Both the position numbers and the translations under genes were made by a program. Below the pieces are notes generated by a model. That model searched no databases. It saw only the letters and a list, made by a program, of their open reading frames with translations, and had not been told where the DNA came from. A stretch of DNA of 64,000 bases from Streptomyces sp. CHD11 (GTDB lineage Bacteria > Actinomycetota > Actinomycetes > Streptomycetales > Streptomycetaceae). Location of the stretch: NCBI RefSeq assembly GCF_018638295.1, contig NZ_JABTTS010000002.1:335954-399953 (forward strand). The letters are read 5' to 3'. Below, in pieces: positions 42,530 through 53,833 of this stretch; within the stretch, counting starts at the first letter, position 1; each line of letters begins with the position of its first letter.

Positions 42530-43708
42530 ATGTCCGACACCCCCACCGCGCCCGTGATCGTTCCCGACGAGCCCGGTACGTTCCCGCACGGCGTGCTGGC
42601 CGAGCGGCACCCCGCGATCATCCGGCAGGTACGCGACTCCTTCCCGTACGGGCCCGCCGAGCGCCGGGCGCTCGACGCCCTGCTGGCCAACTGCACGGAG
42701 GGCATCATCGAACCCCTCCCCGCCGGCGCGCACGACCGGGAGCGCTGGCGGGACTGGGGGATGGACACCTACGCCGGCCGCTCCTGGTACGACGTGCCTT
42801 GGCTGTGGTCCGAGAGCTGGTTCTACCGCCGGCTGCTGGACGCGGTGGGCTACTTCGGCCCCGGCCCCTGGCAGGGTGTCGACCCGTTCCGGCCCTCCAA
42901 ACTCGCCGAACTCGACTCTCCCGCCACGGACGGGGAACTCGCCGCACTCGACGGCTTCACCGGCCGCCCCGAGGACGAACAGGCGGCCGCCCTGCTGCAC
43001 GGCTCCCTGTGGGGCAACCGGGCCGACCTGAGCTTCCGGCTCTCCGCCGAGGGGGCCGGGGAAGCCGCCGCCGTCCCCGCCCTGGTGGCCGACGACACCG
43101 AGCGGCTGTGGACACTGCTCGCCGCGCCCTCCGCGGACACGCTGTGCCTGGTCGCCGACAACGCGGGCCGCGAACTCGTCCCGGACCTGCTGCTGATCGC
43201 GCACCTGCTCGCCCACGGCCGCATCGGCCGCGCGGTGCTGCACATCAAGCCGTACCCGTACTACGTCTCCGACGCCACCACCGCCGACGTGGTCGACGCG
43301 GTGCGCAGGCTCACCGGCGCCGAGGGGGCGGCGGCCGAGTACGGGCGCGGCCTGTGGGCCGCTCTCTCCGACGGCCGGCTCACCCTGCGCGCGCACCCCT
43401 TCTCCGGCTCGCCCCTGCCCTATGCGGAGATGCCGGACGAACTGCGCGCCGACTTCGCCGCCGCCGCGGTCACCGTCGTCAAGGGCGACCTCAACTACCG
43501 CCGTCTCGTCGGGGACCGGTACTGGCCCCCCACCACACCGTTCGCCGACGTGACGCGGTACTTCCCGGGACCGGTCGCCGCCCTGCGCACCCTCAAGTCC
43601 GATGTGATCACCGGACTGACCGCCGGCACGGAGGCGGCGCTGACGGCCGCCGGGGGCAGGCGCTGGCGCACCGGCGGAACCCACGCGCTCATCCAGGTAC
43701 GGACCTGA
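42530..43708 (+). CDS. DUF89/ARMT1-like metal-dependent phosphatase
   Basis: 392 residues. The family motifs are LVADNAGRELVPDLLLIAHLL (with the metal-binding Asp-Asn) at about residues 207-227, HIKPYPYYVSDATTADV and VTVVKGDLNYRRLVGDRYWPPTTPF, which fits the ARMT1/DUF89 fold. Members are damage-control phosphatases acting on sugar phosphates or similar metabolites; a carboxyl-methyltransferase role was also proposed for a human homologue. It is probably co-transcribed with the upstream TetR gene. Confidence 0.85.
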   Translation: MSDTPTAPVIVPDEPGTFPHGVLAERHPAIIRQVRDSFPYGPAERRALDALLANCTEGIIEPLPAGAHDRERWRDWGMDTYAGRSWYDVPWLWSESWFYRRLLDAVGYFGPGPWQGVDPFRPSKLAELDSPATDGELAALDGFTGRPEDEQAAALLHGSLWGNRADLSFRLSAEGAGEAAAVPALVADDTERLWTLLAAPSADTLCLVADNAGRELVPDLLLIAHLLAHGRIGRAVLHIKPYPYYVSDATTADVVDAVRRLTGAEGAAAEYGRGLWAALSDGRLTLRAHPFSGSPLPYAEMPDELRADFAAAAVTVVKGDLNYRRLVGDRYWPPTTPFADVTRYFPGPVAALRTLKSDVITGLTAGTEAALTAAGGRRWRTGGTHALIQVRT

Positions 43709-43747
43709 GCGCCGTGACTGCCGTTCGGGCAAGGGTTCACGCGATGG

Positions 43748-43757
43748 TGTGATCACA
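43748..43757 (+). promoter_or_regulatory. TGTGATCACA palindrome upstream of geosmin synthase
   Basis: A perfect 10-base palindrome 46 bases before the geoA start, inside a longer symmetric stretch TCAC-N6-GTGTGA. It could bind a regulator of the Crp or GntR type; no regulator gene is adjacent. Confidence 0.35.
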
Positions 43758-43794
43758 GCCCGCCCAGTGGATGCCACCACCGGGCCACGGGTAG

Positions 43795-45960
<2,166 letters not shown>

Positions 45961-45993
45961 CGGCCCGGCCCTGCTGCCCGGAGGCGAACCCAC

Positions 45994-46575
45994 ATGCGAG
46001 AACCCGCGTTGCGGCCCGGACCGATGCCCGGGAGCGGAAGAGGCAGCGGGGGCGGTCCAGCGGGACGTCCCGCGTCCGCCCGGCCCGCCGCCCGGCCCGC
46101 CCGGCAGCATGCCGGGCGGCGGGCCGGACGGAGGCTGGTGTCCGCGGTGCTCGGGACGCTGACCGGTGTGCTGCTGGTGCTGTCCGGGGTGGGGCTGGGG
46201 GCGGTGGGCGCGACGCTCGCCGGGCCGGGAGGGCTCGCCGAGCTGAGGCGGCAGGCGGGAACGGCCCCCGTCTCCGCCCCGTCCGCCTCCGATCCTCCCG
46301 GCACGCCGTTCGTCGCCCGGCTCGGGGTGGAGGTGGCCGACGGCCCGGGACCCGGGGCCCGGATCGTCGCCGTGCACAGGCCCGGCCCCGGCTTCTCGGC
46401 CGGTCTCGTACGGGGTGATGTGCTCCTCGCCTTCGGCGGCAGACGTGTCGACTCGGCCGCCGGCCTCGCACGCGCCGTCGCGCGGGCCCGTCCGGGCGAC
46501 GAGGTGACCCTGACCGTGCGTCATCACGGCGGCGGGTACCGGCAGCTGACGGCGGTCCCCGACATCCTCACCTGA
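45994..46575 (+). CDS. membrane-anchored PDZ-domain protein
   Basis: 193 residues behind GGAGGCG. A basic, Gly/Pro/Arg-rich cytoplasmic start is followed by one helix (LVSAVLGTLTGVLLVLSGVGLGAVGATL) and an external PDZ domain: FVARLGVEVADGPGPGARIVAV, GFSAGLVRGDVLLAFGGRRVDS and ARARPGDEVTLTVRHHGG. There is no trypsin-like protease domain, so it is not an HtrA. It may anchor or regulate a cell-surface protease. Confidence 0.82.
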   Translation: MREPALRPGPMPGSGRGSGGGPAGRPASARPAARPARQHAGRRAGRRLVSAVLGTLTGVLLVLSGVGLGAVGATLAGPGGLAELRRQAGTAPVSAPSASDPPGTPFVARLGVEVADGPGPGARIVAVHRPGPGFSAGLVRGDVLLAFGGRRVDSAAGLARAVARARPGDEVTLTVRHHGGGYRQLTAVPDILT

Positions 46576-46877
46576 CCACACGGACGGCGCGGAGGCGCCG
46601 GCCCATGCCGTCGGGGCCGCGGAAGGCGGAGCCCGCCCGAGCATCCCGGACCGCGCTCTGCCCGCCTCCCCGGGCAGTCCTGGTATCCGGGTGGTCGGGA
46701 CAGGGGACCACCACCGGTCGCCGTACGTGATCACCTCGTGCACTCCCGGCCCGGGACGGGGCCGGTCACGGGTTGCGGCGGGTCACGGTGCGAACACGGC
46801 GAACCGGCTCGCGCGGCCCCCGTCCGGCGGGCAGGATGCTGCCCGTAGCCCTGATCTCCGCCCTGGGAGGCCCCCGG
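46576..46877. other. 302-base gap before the M24 peptidase
   Basis: GC-rich sequence with no open frame that I believe. It should hold the promoter of the peptidase gene, but I cannot identify clear -35/-10 elements. A hairpin-prone GGACCACCACCGGT is near 46705-46718. Confidence 0.4.
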
Positions 46878-48002
46878 ATGACCGGCACCGCCGCTGCCTT
46901 CACCGCCGACGACTACAAGGCCCGCAGGGAACGTGCGGCGCGGCAGGCCGCCGGGGCCGGGCTCGCCGGACTGCTCGTGGCGCCCGGCCCCGACCTGCTG
47001 TGGCTCACCGGCTACACCCCCACCGCGGTCACCGAGCGGCCCACCCTGCTGGTCCTGGCGGCCGGCCGGGACCCCGTGCTCGTCGTCCCCGCCCTGGAGG
47101 CCCCGGACGCCGAGCGCGCCCTCGGCGCCTCCGCCCTGACCCTGCGGGACTGGACCGACGGCAAGGACCCCTACGCCGCCACCGCCGCCCTCCTCGGCAC
47201 GGACGGCCGGTTCGGCATCAGCGACAACACCTGGGCCATGCACCTGCTGGGCCTTCAGCAGGCACTGCCCGATTCCTCGTACGCCTCCCTCACCGAGGCC
47301 CTGCCGATGCTGCGCGCCGTCAAGGACGCCGCGGAACTGGAACTCCTGGCCGCGGCCGGTGCCGCCGCCGACGCGGCCTTCGAGGAGATCCGGGCCGTCC
47401 CCTTCTCCGGCCGCCGGGAGTCAGAGGTGGCCGCCGACCTCGCCGCCCTGCTGCGCCGGTTCGGACACTCCCAGGTCGACTTCACGATCGTCGCCTCCGG
47501 CCCCAACGGGGCCAACCCGCACCACGAGGCCGGCGACCGCGTCATCGAACGCGGAGACATGGTCGTCCTTGACTTCGGCGGCCTCCGGGACGGCTACGGA
47601 TCCGACACCTCCCGCACCGTCCACGTCGGCGAACCCACCGATGAGGAACGCCGGGTGCACGACCTCGTGCGGGAGGCACAGGAGGCGGGCTTTCGCGCGG
47701 TGCGGCCCGGCGCCGCCTGCCAGGAGGTCGACCGCGCCGCCCGCGCGGTCATCGCCGACGCCGGGTACGGCGAGTACTTCATCCACCGCACCGGGCACGG
47801 CATCGGTGTCACCACGCACGAGCCGCCCTACATGATCGAGGGGGAGGAACAGCCCCTCGTCCCCGGCATGTGCTTCTCCGTCGAACCCGGCATCTATCTC
47901 CCCGGCCGGTTCGGGGTGCGCATCGAGGACATCGTGACCGTGACCGAGGACGGCGGGCGGCGGCTGAACAACACCACGCGGGAGATGGTCATAGTGGACT
48001 GA
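46878..48002 (+). CDS. M24-family metallopeptidase (Xaa-Pro aminopeptidase-like)
   Basis: 374 residues from the ATG at 46878 behind GGAGG; an upstream ATG at 46836 has no such site. The creatinase-type N-domain is followed by the pita-bread domain with all five metal ligands: Asp in MVVLDFGGLRDG, Asp in GYGSDTSRTVHVG, His in HRTGHGIGVTTHEPP, Glu in CFSVEPGIYLPG and Glu in VRIEDIVTVTEDGG. It removes the N-terminal residue before proline, in the cytoplasm. A kinase-like gene follows after 49 bases. Confidence 0.93.
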   Translation: MTGTAAAFTADDYKARRERAARQAAGAGLAGLLVAPGPDLLWLTGYTPTAVTERPTLLVLAAGRDPVLVVPALEAPDAERALGASALTLRDWTDGKDPYAATAALLGTDGRFGISDNTWAMHLLGLQQALPDSSYASLTEALPMLRAVKDAAELELLAAAGAAADAAFEEIRAVPFSGRRESEVAADLAALLRRFGHSQVDFTIVASGPNGANPHHEAGDRVIERGDMVVLDFGGLRDGYGSDTSRTVHVGEPTDEERRVHDLVREAQEAGFRAVRPGAACQEVDRAARAVIADAGYGEYFIHRTGHGIGVTTHEPPYMIEGEEQPLVPGMCFSVEPGIYLPGRFGVRIEDIVTVTEDGGRRLNNTTREMVIVD

Positions 48003-48051
48003 ACCAGCCCTCCGCCCCTCCCCTGCCCCACCGAACGGCAACGGCGCGACC

Positions 48052-49011
48052 ATGACCCAGGCACCGACACCCACGGCGGACACCGTCCGCAGACTGGCCC
48101 GTACCCTGCTGAAGGACGGCGCGGGCGACGGCGGCGCGGCGTCCGCCGGGCCCCCGGTCCGGCCCGTCACCGAGGGCCCCGCGCCCGTCACCTGGTGGGT
48201 CGGCCCCCGCCATGTGCTGCGCCTCGCCCCCGACCCCGGGGTGAGCGCACGCCGGCGCCGCGAACCGCGGCTGCGCGACCTCGTCCGCCCGCACGTCCCC
48301 GTCGCCCTGCCGGCCGGGGTGGCGCAGGCCGAGTGGGCGCCCGGTCTGCTCTGCACCCTCGACACCAGGCTGCCCGGCGCGACGGCGGAGGAGCACACCG
48401 TGTCCGCCGTCGGCGAGACCGACCTGGCCGGGCTGCTCACGGGGCTGCGCGAGGTACCGGCCCGGCAGGCGGAGACACTCGGCGCGCCACGCGTCTCCCC
48501 GCGGTCCCTCGCGGCCCTGCGCGGAGCCGCCGCAGACGCCGCCGAACGGCTCGCCGCCGCCGACGAGTTCGACCCGTTCCGGCTGAACCGGCTCACCCCG
48601 CCCGCAGCGGTCCAGCTGGCCGCCCAGCCGGGTACTGCGGTCCTCGTCCATCACGCCCTCACCGGCGGGCACCTCCTGGTCGGCGCGGACGGCCGGGTCC
48701 GCGGGGTCCTCGGCTGGGACGCGGCGGTGGTCGGCGACCCGGCCGAGGACATCGCGGGCCTCGCGATCGCCGTCGGCGCCCCGGCCGCCGTACGCGCCGC
48801 CACCCTCGCCGGGTACGGCGCCCGCCCCTGCCTGCGCGGCCTGTGGCTGGCCCGCTGCGACACCCTGATCCACCTGGCCGGGGCGCTCACCGGCCGCACC
48901 GCCACCGCCCCGGCCCTCCTGCGCACCCGGCTGCGGCGCGCCTGGGAGCCGATCATGCTGGAACGCGTGACCGACCTCAGAGCCGCCGACGCCGCCGACG
49001 AGACGCCCTGA
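48052..49011 (+). CDS. aminoglycoside-phosphotransferase-fold protein, probable pseudokinase
   Basis: 319 residues with the C-lobe of the APH/choline kinase fold, but the catalytic loop that should read HGDL with an Asn five residues on reads HHALTGGHLLVGADG, and the metal-binding DW position is GVLGWDAAVVGDPAED. Thus the catalytic Asp, the Asn and the second metal Asp all appear replaced, while the fold-defining GDPAEDIAGLA remains. The N-lobe is also weak. It is either inactive or works by another chemistry. It is linked to the M24 peptidase gene. Confidence 0.75.
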   Translation: MTQAPTPTADTVRRLARTLLKDGAGDGGAASAGPPVRPVTEGPAPVTWWVGPRHVLRLAPDPGVSARRRREPRLRDLVRPHVPVALPAGVAQAEWAPGLLCTLDTRLPGATAEEHTVSAVGETDLAGLLTGLREVPARQAETLGAPRVSPRSLAALRGAAADAAERLAAADEFDPFRLNRLTPPAAVQLAAQPGTAVLVHHALTGGHLLVGADGRVRGVLGWDAAVVGDPAEDIAGLAIAVGAPAAVRAATLAGYGARPCLRGLWLARCDTLIHLAGALTGRTATAPALLRTRLRRAWEPIMLERVTDLRAADAADETP

Positions 49012-49059
49012 CCCGGCCCCGCCCGAGCCCGCACCCCGCCTGCGAGACGCCACCGGGGC

Positions 49060-50805
49060 TCACTCCTGCAGGAGCACCACCGCCGACTCCGCGGGCAGGT
49101 GCAGTACCCCGTCCGCACCCGGTGCTTCCACGGGCTCCCACGCCGCGAGGACGCGGGCGCCGGGGACGCCGAGGGGGATGGCCGCCGGCCGGCCGGCGAG
49201 GTTCACCGCCACCCGGACGTCGCCGCGCCGGAAGGCGAGCCAGCGCTGTTCCTCGTCATAGGCCACCTTGGTGTCGCCGAGGTCGGGGTCGGTGAGGTCC
49301 GGCTGGGCGTGGCGCACGGCGACCAGCAGCCGGTACCAGGCCAGGACACGCGCGTGCGGATCGCGTTCCGGCTCCGACCAGTCCAGGCAGGAGCGCTCCC
49401 GGGTGGCGGGGTCCTGCGGGTCGGGCACGTCCTCCCTGGCCCAGCCGTGCGCCGCGAACTCCCGGCGCCTGCCGTCGCTCACCGCCTTCGCGAGCTCCGG
49501 ATCGGTGTGGTCGGTGAAGAACTGCCAGGGAGTGCCCGCCGCCCACTCCTCGCCCATGAACAGCATCGGCGTGAAGGGAGCGGTCAGCGTCAGCGCCGCC
49601 GCGCAGGCCAGCAGCCCGGGGGAGGCCAGCGCGGCCAGCCGGTCCCCCTGGGCGCGGTTGCCCACCTGGTCGTGGGTCTGGCTGTAGCCGAGGAGCCGGT
49701 GTCCGGCCACCCGGGTGCGGTCCAGCGGGCGGCCGTGGTGCCTGCCCCGGAAGCTGGAGTAGGTTCCGTCGTGGAAGAAGCCGCCGGTGAGCGTCTTGGC
49801 CAGCGCCGCGAAGGGGGCGCGCGCGAAGTCGGCGTAGTAGCCCCGCGACTCGCCCGTCAGCGCGGCGTGCACGGCATGGTGGAAGTCGTCGTTCCACTGT
49901 GCGTGCAGTCCGAAGCCGCCGTCCCTGCGCGGTGTGACGACCCGGGGGTCGTTCAGATCCGACTCGGCGATCAGGAACAGCGGCCGGCCCGTGTCGGCGG
50001 ACAGCTCGTCCACCGCGCGGGACAGCTCCTCCAGGAAGTGGTACGCGCGGGTGTCCACCAGCGCGTGCACCGCGTCCAGCCGCAGACCGTCGATCCGGTA
50101 GTCCCGCAGCCACGCCAGCGCGCTGTCCACGAGATACGCGCGCACCTCGTCGGAGCCGGGCGCGTCCAGATTGACCGCCGCACCCCACGGGGTGTGATGG
50201 GTGTCCGTGAAGTACGGGCCGAAGAGGGGCAGATAGTTCCCCGACGGCCCCAGGTGGTTGTGCACCACGTCCAGGACGACGCCGAGACCCAGCGCGTGCG
50301 CCCGGTCGGCGAACCGTTTCAGCCCTTCGGGCCCGCCGTACGGCTCGTGCACCGCCCACAGCGACACCCCCTCGTAGCCCCACCCGTGCCGGCCCGGGAA
50401 CGGGCACACCGGCATCAGCTCCACATGCGTCACGCCCAGATCCACGAGATGACCGAGCCGCTCGGCGGCGGCGTCGAAGGTGCCCTCGCGCGTGTACGTG
50501 CCCACGTGCAGCTCGTACAGCACCGCGCCGGGCAGCGGGCGGCCGGCCCACCGGGCCCGCCAGGTGAAGCGGTCGTGGTCGACGACGGCGCTCAACCCGT
50601 CCGGTCCGTCGGGCTGGCGGCGCGAGCGCGGATCGGGCAGTACGGGGCTGTCGTCCAGCGAGAAGCCGTACCGGGAGCCCTCGCGCGCCCCGGCCTCTCC
50701 CCGCCACCACCCCTCACGTTCAGGATCGCGCTCCATCGCGCGCGTGACGCCGTCGCACTGGAGCGTCACTGCGCCGGCCTGCGGTGCCCACACCTCGAAC
50801 TGCAC
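49060..50805 (-). CDS. treZ: malto-oligosyltrehalose trehalohydrolase
   Basis: 581 residues from a GTG at 50805 (VQFEVWAPQAGAVTL). A GH13 alpha-amylase barrel has VVLDVVHNHLGPSGNYLP, the nucleophile Asp in IDGLRLDAVHAL, the acid Glu in FLIAESDLNDP and the QWNDDFHHAVH motif characteristic of TreZ. It releases trehalose from maltooligosyl trehalose made by TreY, in the cytoplasm. treY lies about 3 kb upstream on the same strand, separated by a peptidase and two plus-strand genes. Confidence 0.95.
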   Translation of the reverse strand: MQFEVWAPQAGAVTLQCDGVTRAMERDPEREGWWRGEAGAREGSRYGFSLDDSPVLPDPRSRRQPDGPDGLSAVVDHDRFTWRARWAGRPLPGAVLYELHVGTYTREGTFDAAAERLGHLVDLGVTHVELMPVCPFPGRHGWGYEGVSLWAVHEPYGGPEGLKRFADRAHALGLGVVLDVVHNHLGPSGNYLPLFGPYFTDTHHTPWGAAVNLDAPGSDEVRAYLVDSALAWLRDYRIDGLRLDAVHALVDTRAYHFLEELSRAVDELSADTGRPLFLIAESDLNDPRVVTPRRDGGFGLHAQWNDDFHHAVHAALTGESRGYYADFARAPFAALAKTLTGGFFHDGTYSSFRGRHHGRPLDRTRVAGHRLLGYSQTHDQVGNRAQGDRLAALASPGLLACAAALTLTAPFTPMLFMGEEWAAGTPWQFFTDHTDPELAKAVSDGRRREFAAHGWAREDVPDPQDPATRERSCLDWSEPERDPHARVLAWYRLLVAVRHAQPDLTDPDLGDTKVAYDEEQRWLAFRRGDVRVAVNLAGRPAAIPLGVPGARVLAAWEPVEAPGADGVLHLPAESAVVLLQE

Positions 50806-50980
50806 GGACGGTTCCCCTTCGTCTGCTCACCGTGATGTAGCGCCTCCATCGTGCGCCATCGGAGATCGATTCGCCGGGGGATTTCCCCTTTCGCGGAGGG
50901 TGTCGCCGGGTACGCCCGCGCACCGGCCGTTTCCCCGGGTTTCTGGACAGCCCGGCCGTCGCTGACCGACAATCAACAGC

Positions 50981-51532
50981 GTGACGTCGTCCTTCGAGTT
51001 CCACACGTACCCCGCGAGGCTGTCCGACGCGGAGCGCGACAAGGCGCTGAGCGTGCTGAGGGACGGTGCCGCCACGGGCCGCCTCTCCCACGACACCTTC
51101 GTCCGGCGCATGGAACTCGCCCTCGCCGCGCGGCGTTCCGACGAACTCGCCGCGCTCACCGCGGACCTCACCACGGAAGGCCGCCTGTCCCGGCTCGTGT
51201 TCGGCGCGGTGGGGGCCGTCTCCGGCTTCACCGTGCGGCTGCGCCGGGCCTGGCAGGCCGAGAAGCTGCCCAAACTGCTGCTGCCCCAGCCGGCGGCCGG
51301 TCACCCGCTGCGCATAGGGCGCGATCCCGCCAGCGGACTGCGGATCAGCCACGAGACGGTGTCCCGCGTACACGCCGAACTCCGTCACCAGGGCGGACTG
51401 TGGGTGCTGCGGGACCTCGGCTCGACCAACGGGACCACAGTGAACGGACGTCGGGTGGTCGGCGCGGCCGTCGTCCGGGAGGGCGACCAGATCGGCTTCG
51501 GGCAGATCAACTACCGGCTCGCCGCGAACTGA
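50981..51532 (+). CDS. DUF1707 and FHA-domain protein
   Basis: 183 residues from a GTG at 50981. The DUF1707 part at the N-terminus is YPARLSDAERDKALSVLRDGAATGRLSHDTFVRRMELAL, and the C-terminal FHA domain is HPLRIGRDPASGLRISHETVSRVHAELRHQGG with DLGSTNGTTVNGRRV. FHA domains bind phosphothreonine, so it is likely a partner or substrate of a Ser/Thr kinase. Soluble, with no membrane helix. It is divergent from treZ. Confidence 0.9.
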   Translation: MTSSFEFHTYPARLSDAERDKALSVLRDGAATGRLSHDTFVRRMELALAARRSDELAALTADLTTEGRLSRLVFGAVGAVSGFTVRLRRAWQAEKLPKLLLPQPAAGHPLRIGRDPASGLRISHETVSRVHAELRHQGGLWVLRDLGSTNGTTVNGRRVVGAAVVREGDQIGFGQINYRLAAN

Positions 51533-51790
51533 CCCGCGGTGCGGCGCCCCGCCGGCCCCCCCGCGGCCGCCGTGGTGTGGCGGGAACGCCGCCGGAGCGG
51601 GACCGGCTGACCGACGCGCGGTGCGCCGACTGCCGGGACGGCCTCGTGGTGCGCTGGATCCGGTCGCGCGCCAGGCCGGGCACCGGCTCGTCCTCGCCGC
51701 GTCCGCGCCGGCGGTACGGCGGACACCCGCACCCTCCCGTTCGGGTGAGCGGGACTGGGGTCCGGGGACCGCCGTGCCGATGCAACGGGA

Positions 51791-52210
51791 ATGACGCACA
51801 CCTCACCGAAGACCGTACGGGCGGTACTGCTCACCGCCCTCGCCCTGCTCGCTTGCGCGGCACCCGCACGGGCCGGTGCCGGGCACCACCCCGGCCCGGA
51901 CAGCCGGCTGCTGCTCACGGTCGGCCGCGGGGAAACGCCGGCGGCGGAGGGCGGCACGGTGCTGTGGTGCGACCCGCCGGAGGGCCGGCACCGGCGTGCC
52001 GCCGACGCCTGCGCGGAGCTGGCCGCGGCGGACGGGCGGATCTCCGCCATCCCGGTGAAGGATGCCATCTGCCCGATGGTCTACGCGCCGGTGACGGCAC
52101 GGGCGAGCGGGACCTGGCGCGGCCGGCCGGTCGCGTACTCCGAAACCTTCCCCAACACCTGCACACTGACCGCCCGCACAGGCGCCGTCTTCGCCCTGGA
52201 CCCCGCCTGA
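51791..52210 (+). CDS. subtilisin inhibitor-like protein (SSI family)
   Basis: 139 residues with a signal peptide (AVLLTALALLACAAPARAGAG) and a mature domain of about 110 residues. Four Cys in positions for two disulfides (LWCDPPEG and ADACAEL; AICPMVYAP and NTCTLTAR) match SSI. The reactive-site loop CPMVYAP resembles the Met-Val of the type inhibitor, so it should inhibit subtilisin-like secreted proteases. The ribosome binding site is weak. Confidence 0.9.
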   Translation: MTHTSPKTVRAVLLTALALLACAAPARAGAGHHPGPDSRLLLTVGRGETPAAEGGTVLWCDPPEGRHRRAADACAELAAADGRISAIPVKDAICPMVYAPVTARASGTWRGRPVAYSETFPNTCTLTARTGAVFALDPA

Positions 52211-52255
52211 CCCCTCCCGGAGGGAACGCGGCACCCCCACCGCCCCAGCGGCACG

Positions 52256-52360
52256 ACTGCCCGCGACTGTGCGGACGCGGCCCGCCGCTGCGGTGGGGGG
52301 ACTGCCCGCGGCTATGCGGGGTGTGGGCCTGTCCGCAGCCCCTCCCGAAGGGCTGTGCGG
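52256..52360 (+). repeat. short repeats and hairpin between convergent genes
   Basis: ACTGCCCGCGACTGTGCGG (52256-52274) recurs as ACTGCCCGCGGCTATGCGG (52301-52319), 17 of 19 identical. A bulged hairpin follows, CCGCAGCCC with GGGCTGTGCGG (52333-52360), and may terminate the inhibitor gene or the convergent M14 peptidase gene. Confidence 0.5.
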
Positions 52361-52374
52361 TGCGGCCGACGGAG

Positions 52375-53619
52375 CTACAGGGCCCGTTCGCGGGCGTGGT
52401 GCGCCGCCGCCACCACCGCGCGGGACTGGTGCTCGACCTGGTGCTCCACCGGCACCCACCGCGCACGAAAGCGCGTGGCGAACGCGTCGCTCCAGTGCCC
52501 GACCAGCCGCTCGAGCCGCGCCGCCGCCCGCGCGTCGGTCCCGCTGAGCGCCCGCCGCAGCATCGCCGCCGCCCTGAGCGGCACCCGCCGCGCGAACGCG
52601 TCCACGCTGCCCACGTACGCCCGTGTGCCGTTGGCCGGCGGCGTGCGGACCAGGTCGGCGGCCAGCCCCGGCACCAGCTCCAGCCCCCACGCCGCCGCCC
52701 GCAGCAGCGGGCCACCGGTGTCCCCCGGCCTCGCCTCCTCCAGCACCCTGCGCACCTCACCCGCGTCCCGCAGCAGCCGCTCCGCGAGCCGGTGCATCGC
52801 CGCGTCCGGTGCCGGATGCGGCGCGGGGTCGTCCACCAGGTCGCTCGCCCACATCGGCACCTCGATCACCGCGGTCATGCCTCCGTACCGGTGTGCGTGG
52901 TACCAGGTGCTGTGCCGGGCGTCGTCGGTCAGGCTCGGATAGGCCGGCGCGGCCTCAGGCGCCGGCATGACGTGCACCCCGGGACCGGACGCGGGCCAGC
53001 CCGCCGCGTCCGAGGCGCCCGTCTCCACCGGGATGTGCAGCTGCGCCGCCGACTTGGCGAACGGCTCGGCCAGCCCGGGTACGTCCCGCGTCAACTGCAC
53101 CCAGCTTCCGCCCAGCTCGGTACCGTGCAGGGACACCTGCAGATAGGGCCGCAGTTCGTCGATCACCCCGGTCAGTGCCCGGGTCTCCGGCGGCAGCCGG
53201 TCGGGCGGCAGCACCGAAGGCGCCCACTCCGGCTGCTCCGGCCCCGCGGGACGGAAGAAGCCCAGGTGGTAGTCGTACAGCGTGCGCGGTGCCGGTGTCA
53301 CGTGGAGGTCCGCGCCATCGGGGTCCGCGCAGAGCAGGAAGTGCCAGGACACGCCGTCACGCAGGTCGGGCTCCCGGGCGGCCCGCCGGGCCAGCGCGAG
53401 CAGTGTGCCCCCGCCGGCCGGTTCGTTGGCGTGGGCGCCGGCCACCACCAGGACGGCACGGCGGGCGCGTCCCACGGACAGCAGGTGCAGCGGCCGGCCC
53501 GCGCGGGAGAGACCCACCTCCCGCAGCGCGCACAGGCCGGGCCGTCGCACGGCCAGCGCACGGGCGGAGCAGACCAGCTCGGCCACCGTCGGATAGCGCG
53601 ACTCCCGCAGCGGACTCAC
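52375..53619 (-). CDS. M14-family zinc carboxypeptidase-like protein
   Basis: 414 residues from a GTG at 53619. Zinc ligands are suggested by HANEPAGGGTLLAL (HxxE, about residues 63-76) and by the His in LQVSLHGTELGGSW (about residues 160-173), with a conserved Glu in MTAVIEVPMW. There is no signal peptide, so it is cytoplasmic. The specificity is unknown. It lies between treZ and treY on the minus strand, in an otherwise trehalose region. Confidence 0.82.
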   Translation of the reverse strand: MSPLRESRYPTVAELVCSARALAVRRPGLCALREVGLSRAGRPLHLLSVGRARRAVLVVAGAHANEPAGGGTLLALARRAAREPDLRDGVSWHFLLCADPDGADLHVTPAPRTLYDYHLGFFRPAGPEQPEWAPSVLPPDRLPPETRALTGVIDELRPYLQVSLHGTELGGSWVQLTRDVPGLAEPFAKSAAQLHIPVETGASDAAGWPASGPGVHVMPAPEAAPAYPSLTDDARHSTWYHAHRYGGMTAVIEVPMWASDLVDDPAPHPAPDAAMHRLAERLLRDAGEVRRVLEEARPGDTGGPLLRAAAWGLELVPGLAADLVRTPPANGTRAYVGSVDAFARRVPLRAAAMLRRALSGTDARAAARLERLVGHWSDAFATRFRARWVPVEHQVEHQSRAVVAAAHHARERAL

Positions 53620-53833
53620 CCCCCGTCACACCTGAATCCGCGCCTGTACTGCGCAGTACCCCACGGCCGGGAGACCGTGTCAAGAGCGCGACGGGGGAGA
53701 CTCCAGGGGCGCCCGGAGGCACACCGGAACCCGCCCGCCGCGCGTGCGTCACCGCTGGTACGGCCCCGTCTCACTGGGTGTCGCAAGCCCCTCGCCGAGC
53801 GCCCGCACGGGTGTGCGTGCCCCGGCGCCGGCG

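Noticed and set aside
51533..51790. Open frames between the FHA and inhibitor genes on both strands
   Set aside because: All are Arg/Gly/Pro-biased and lack start signals; treated as non-coding.
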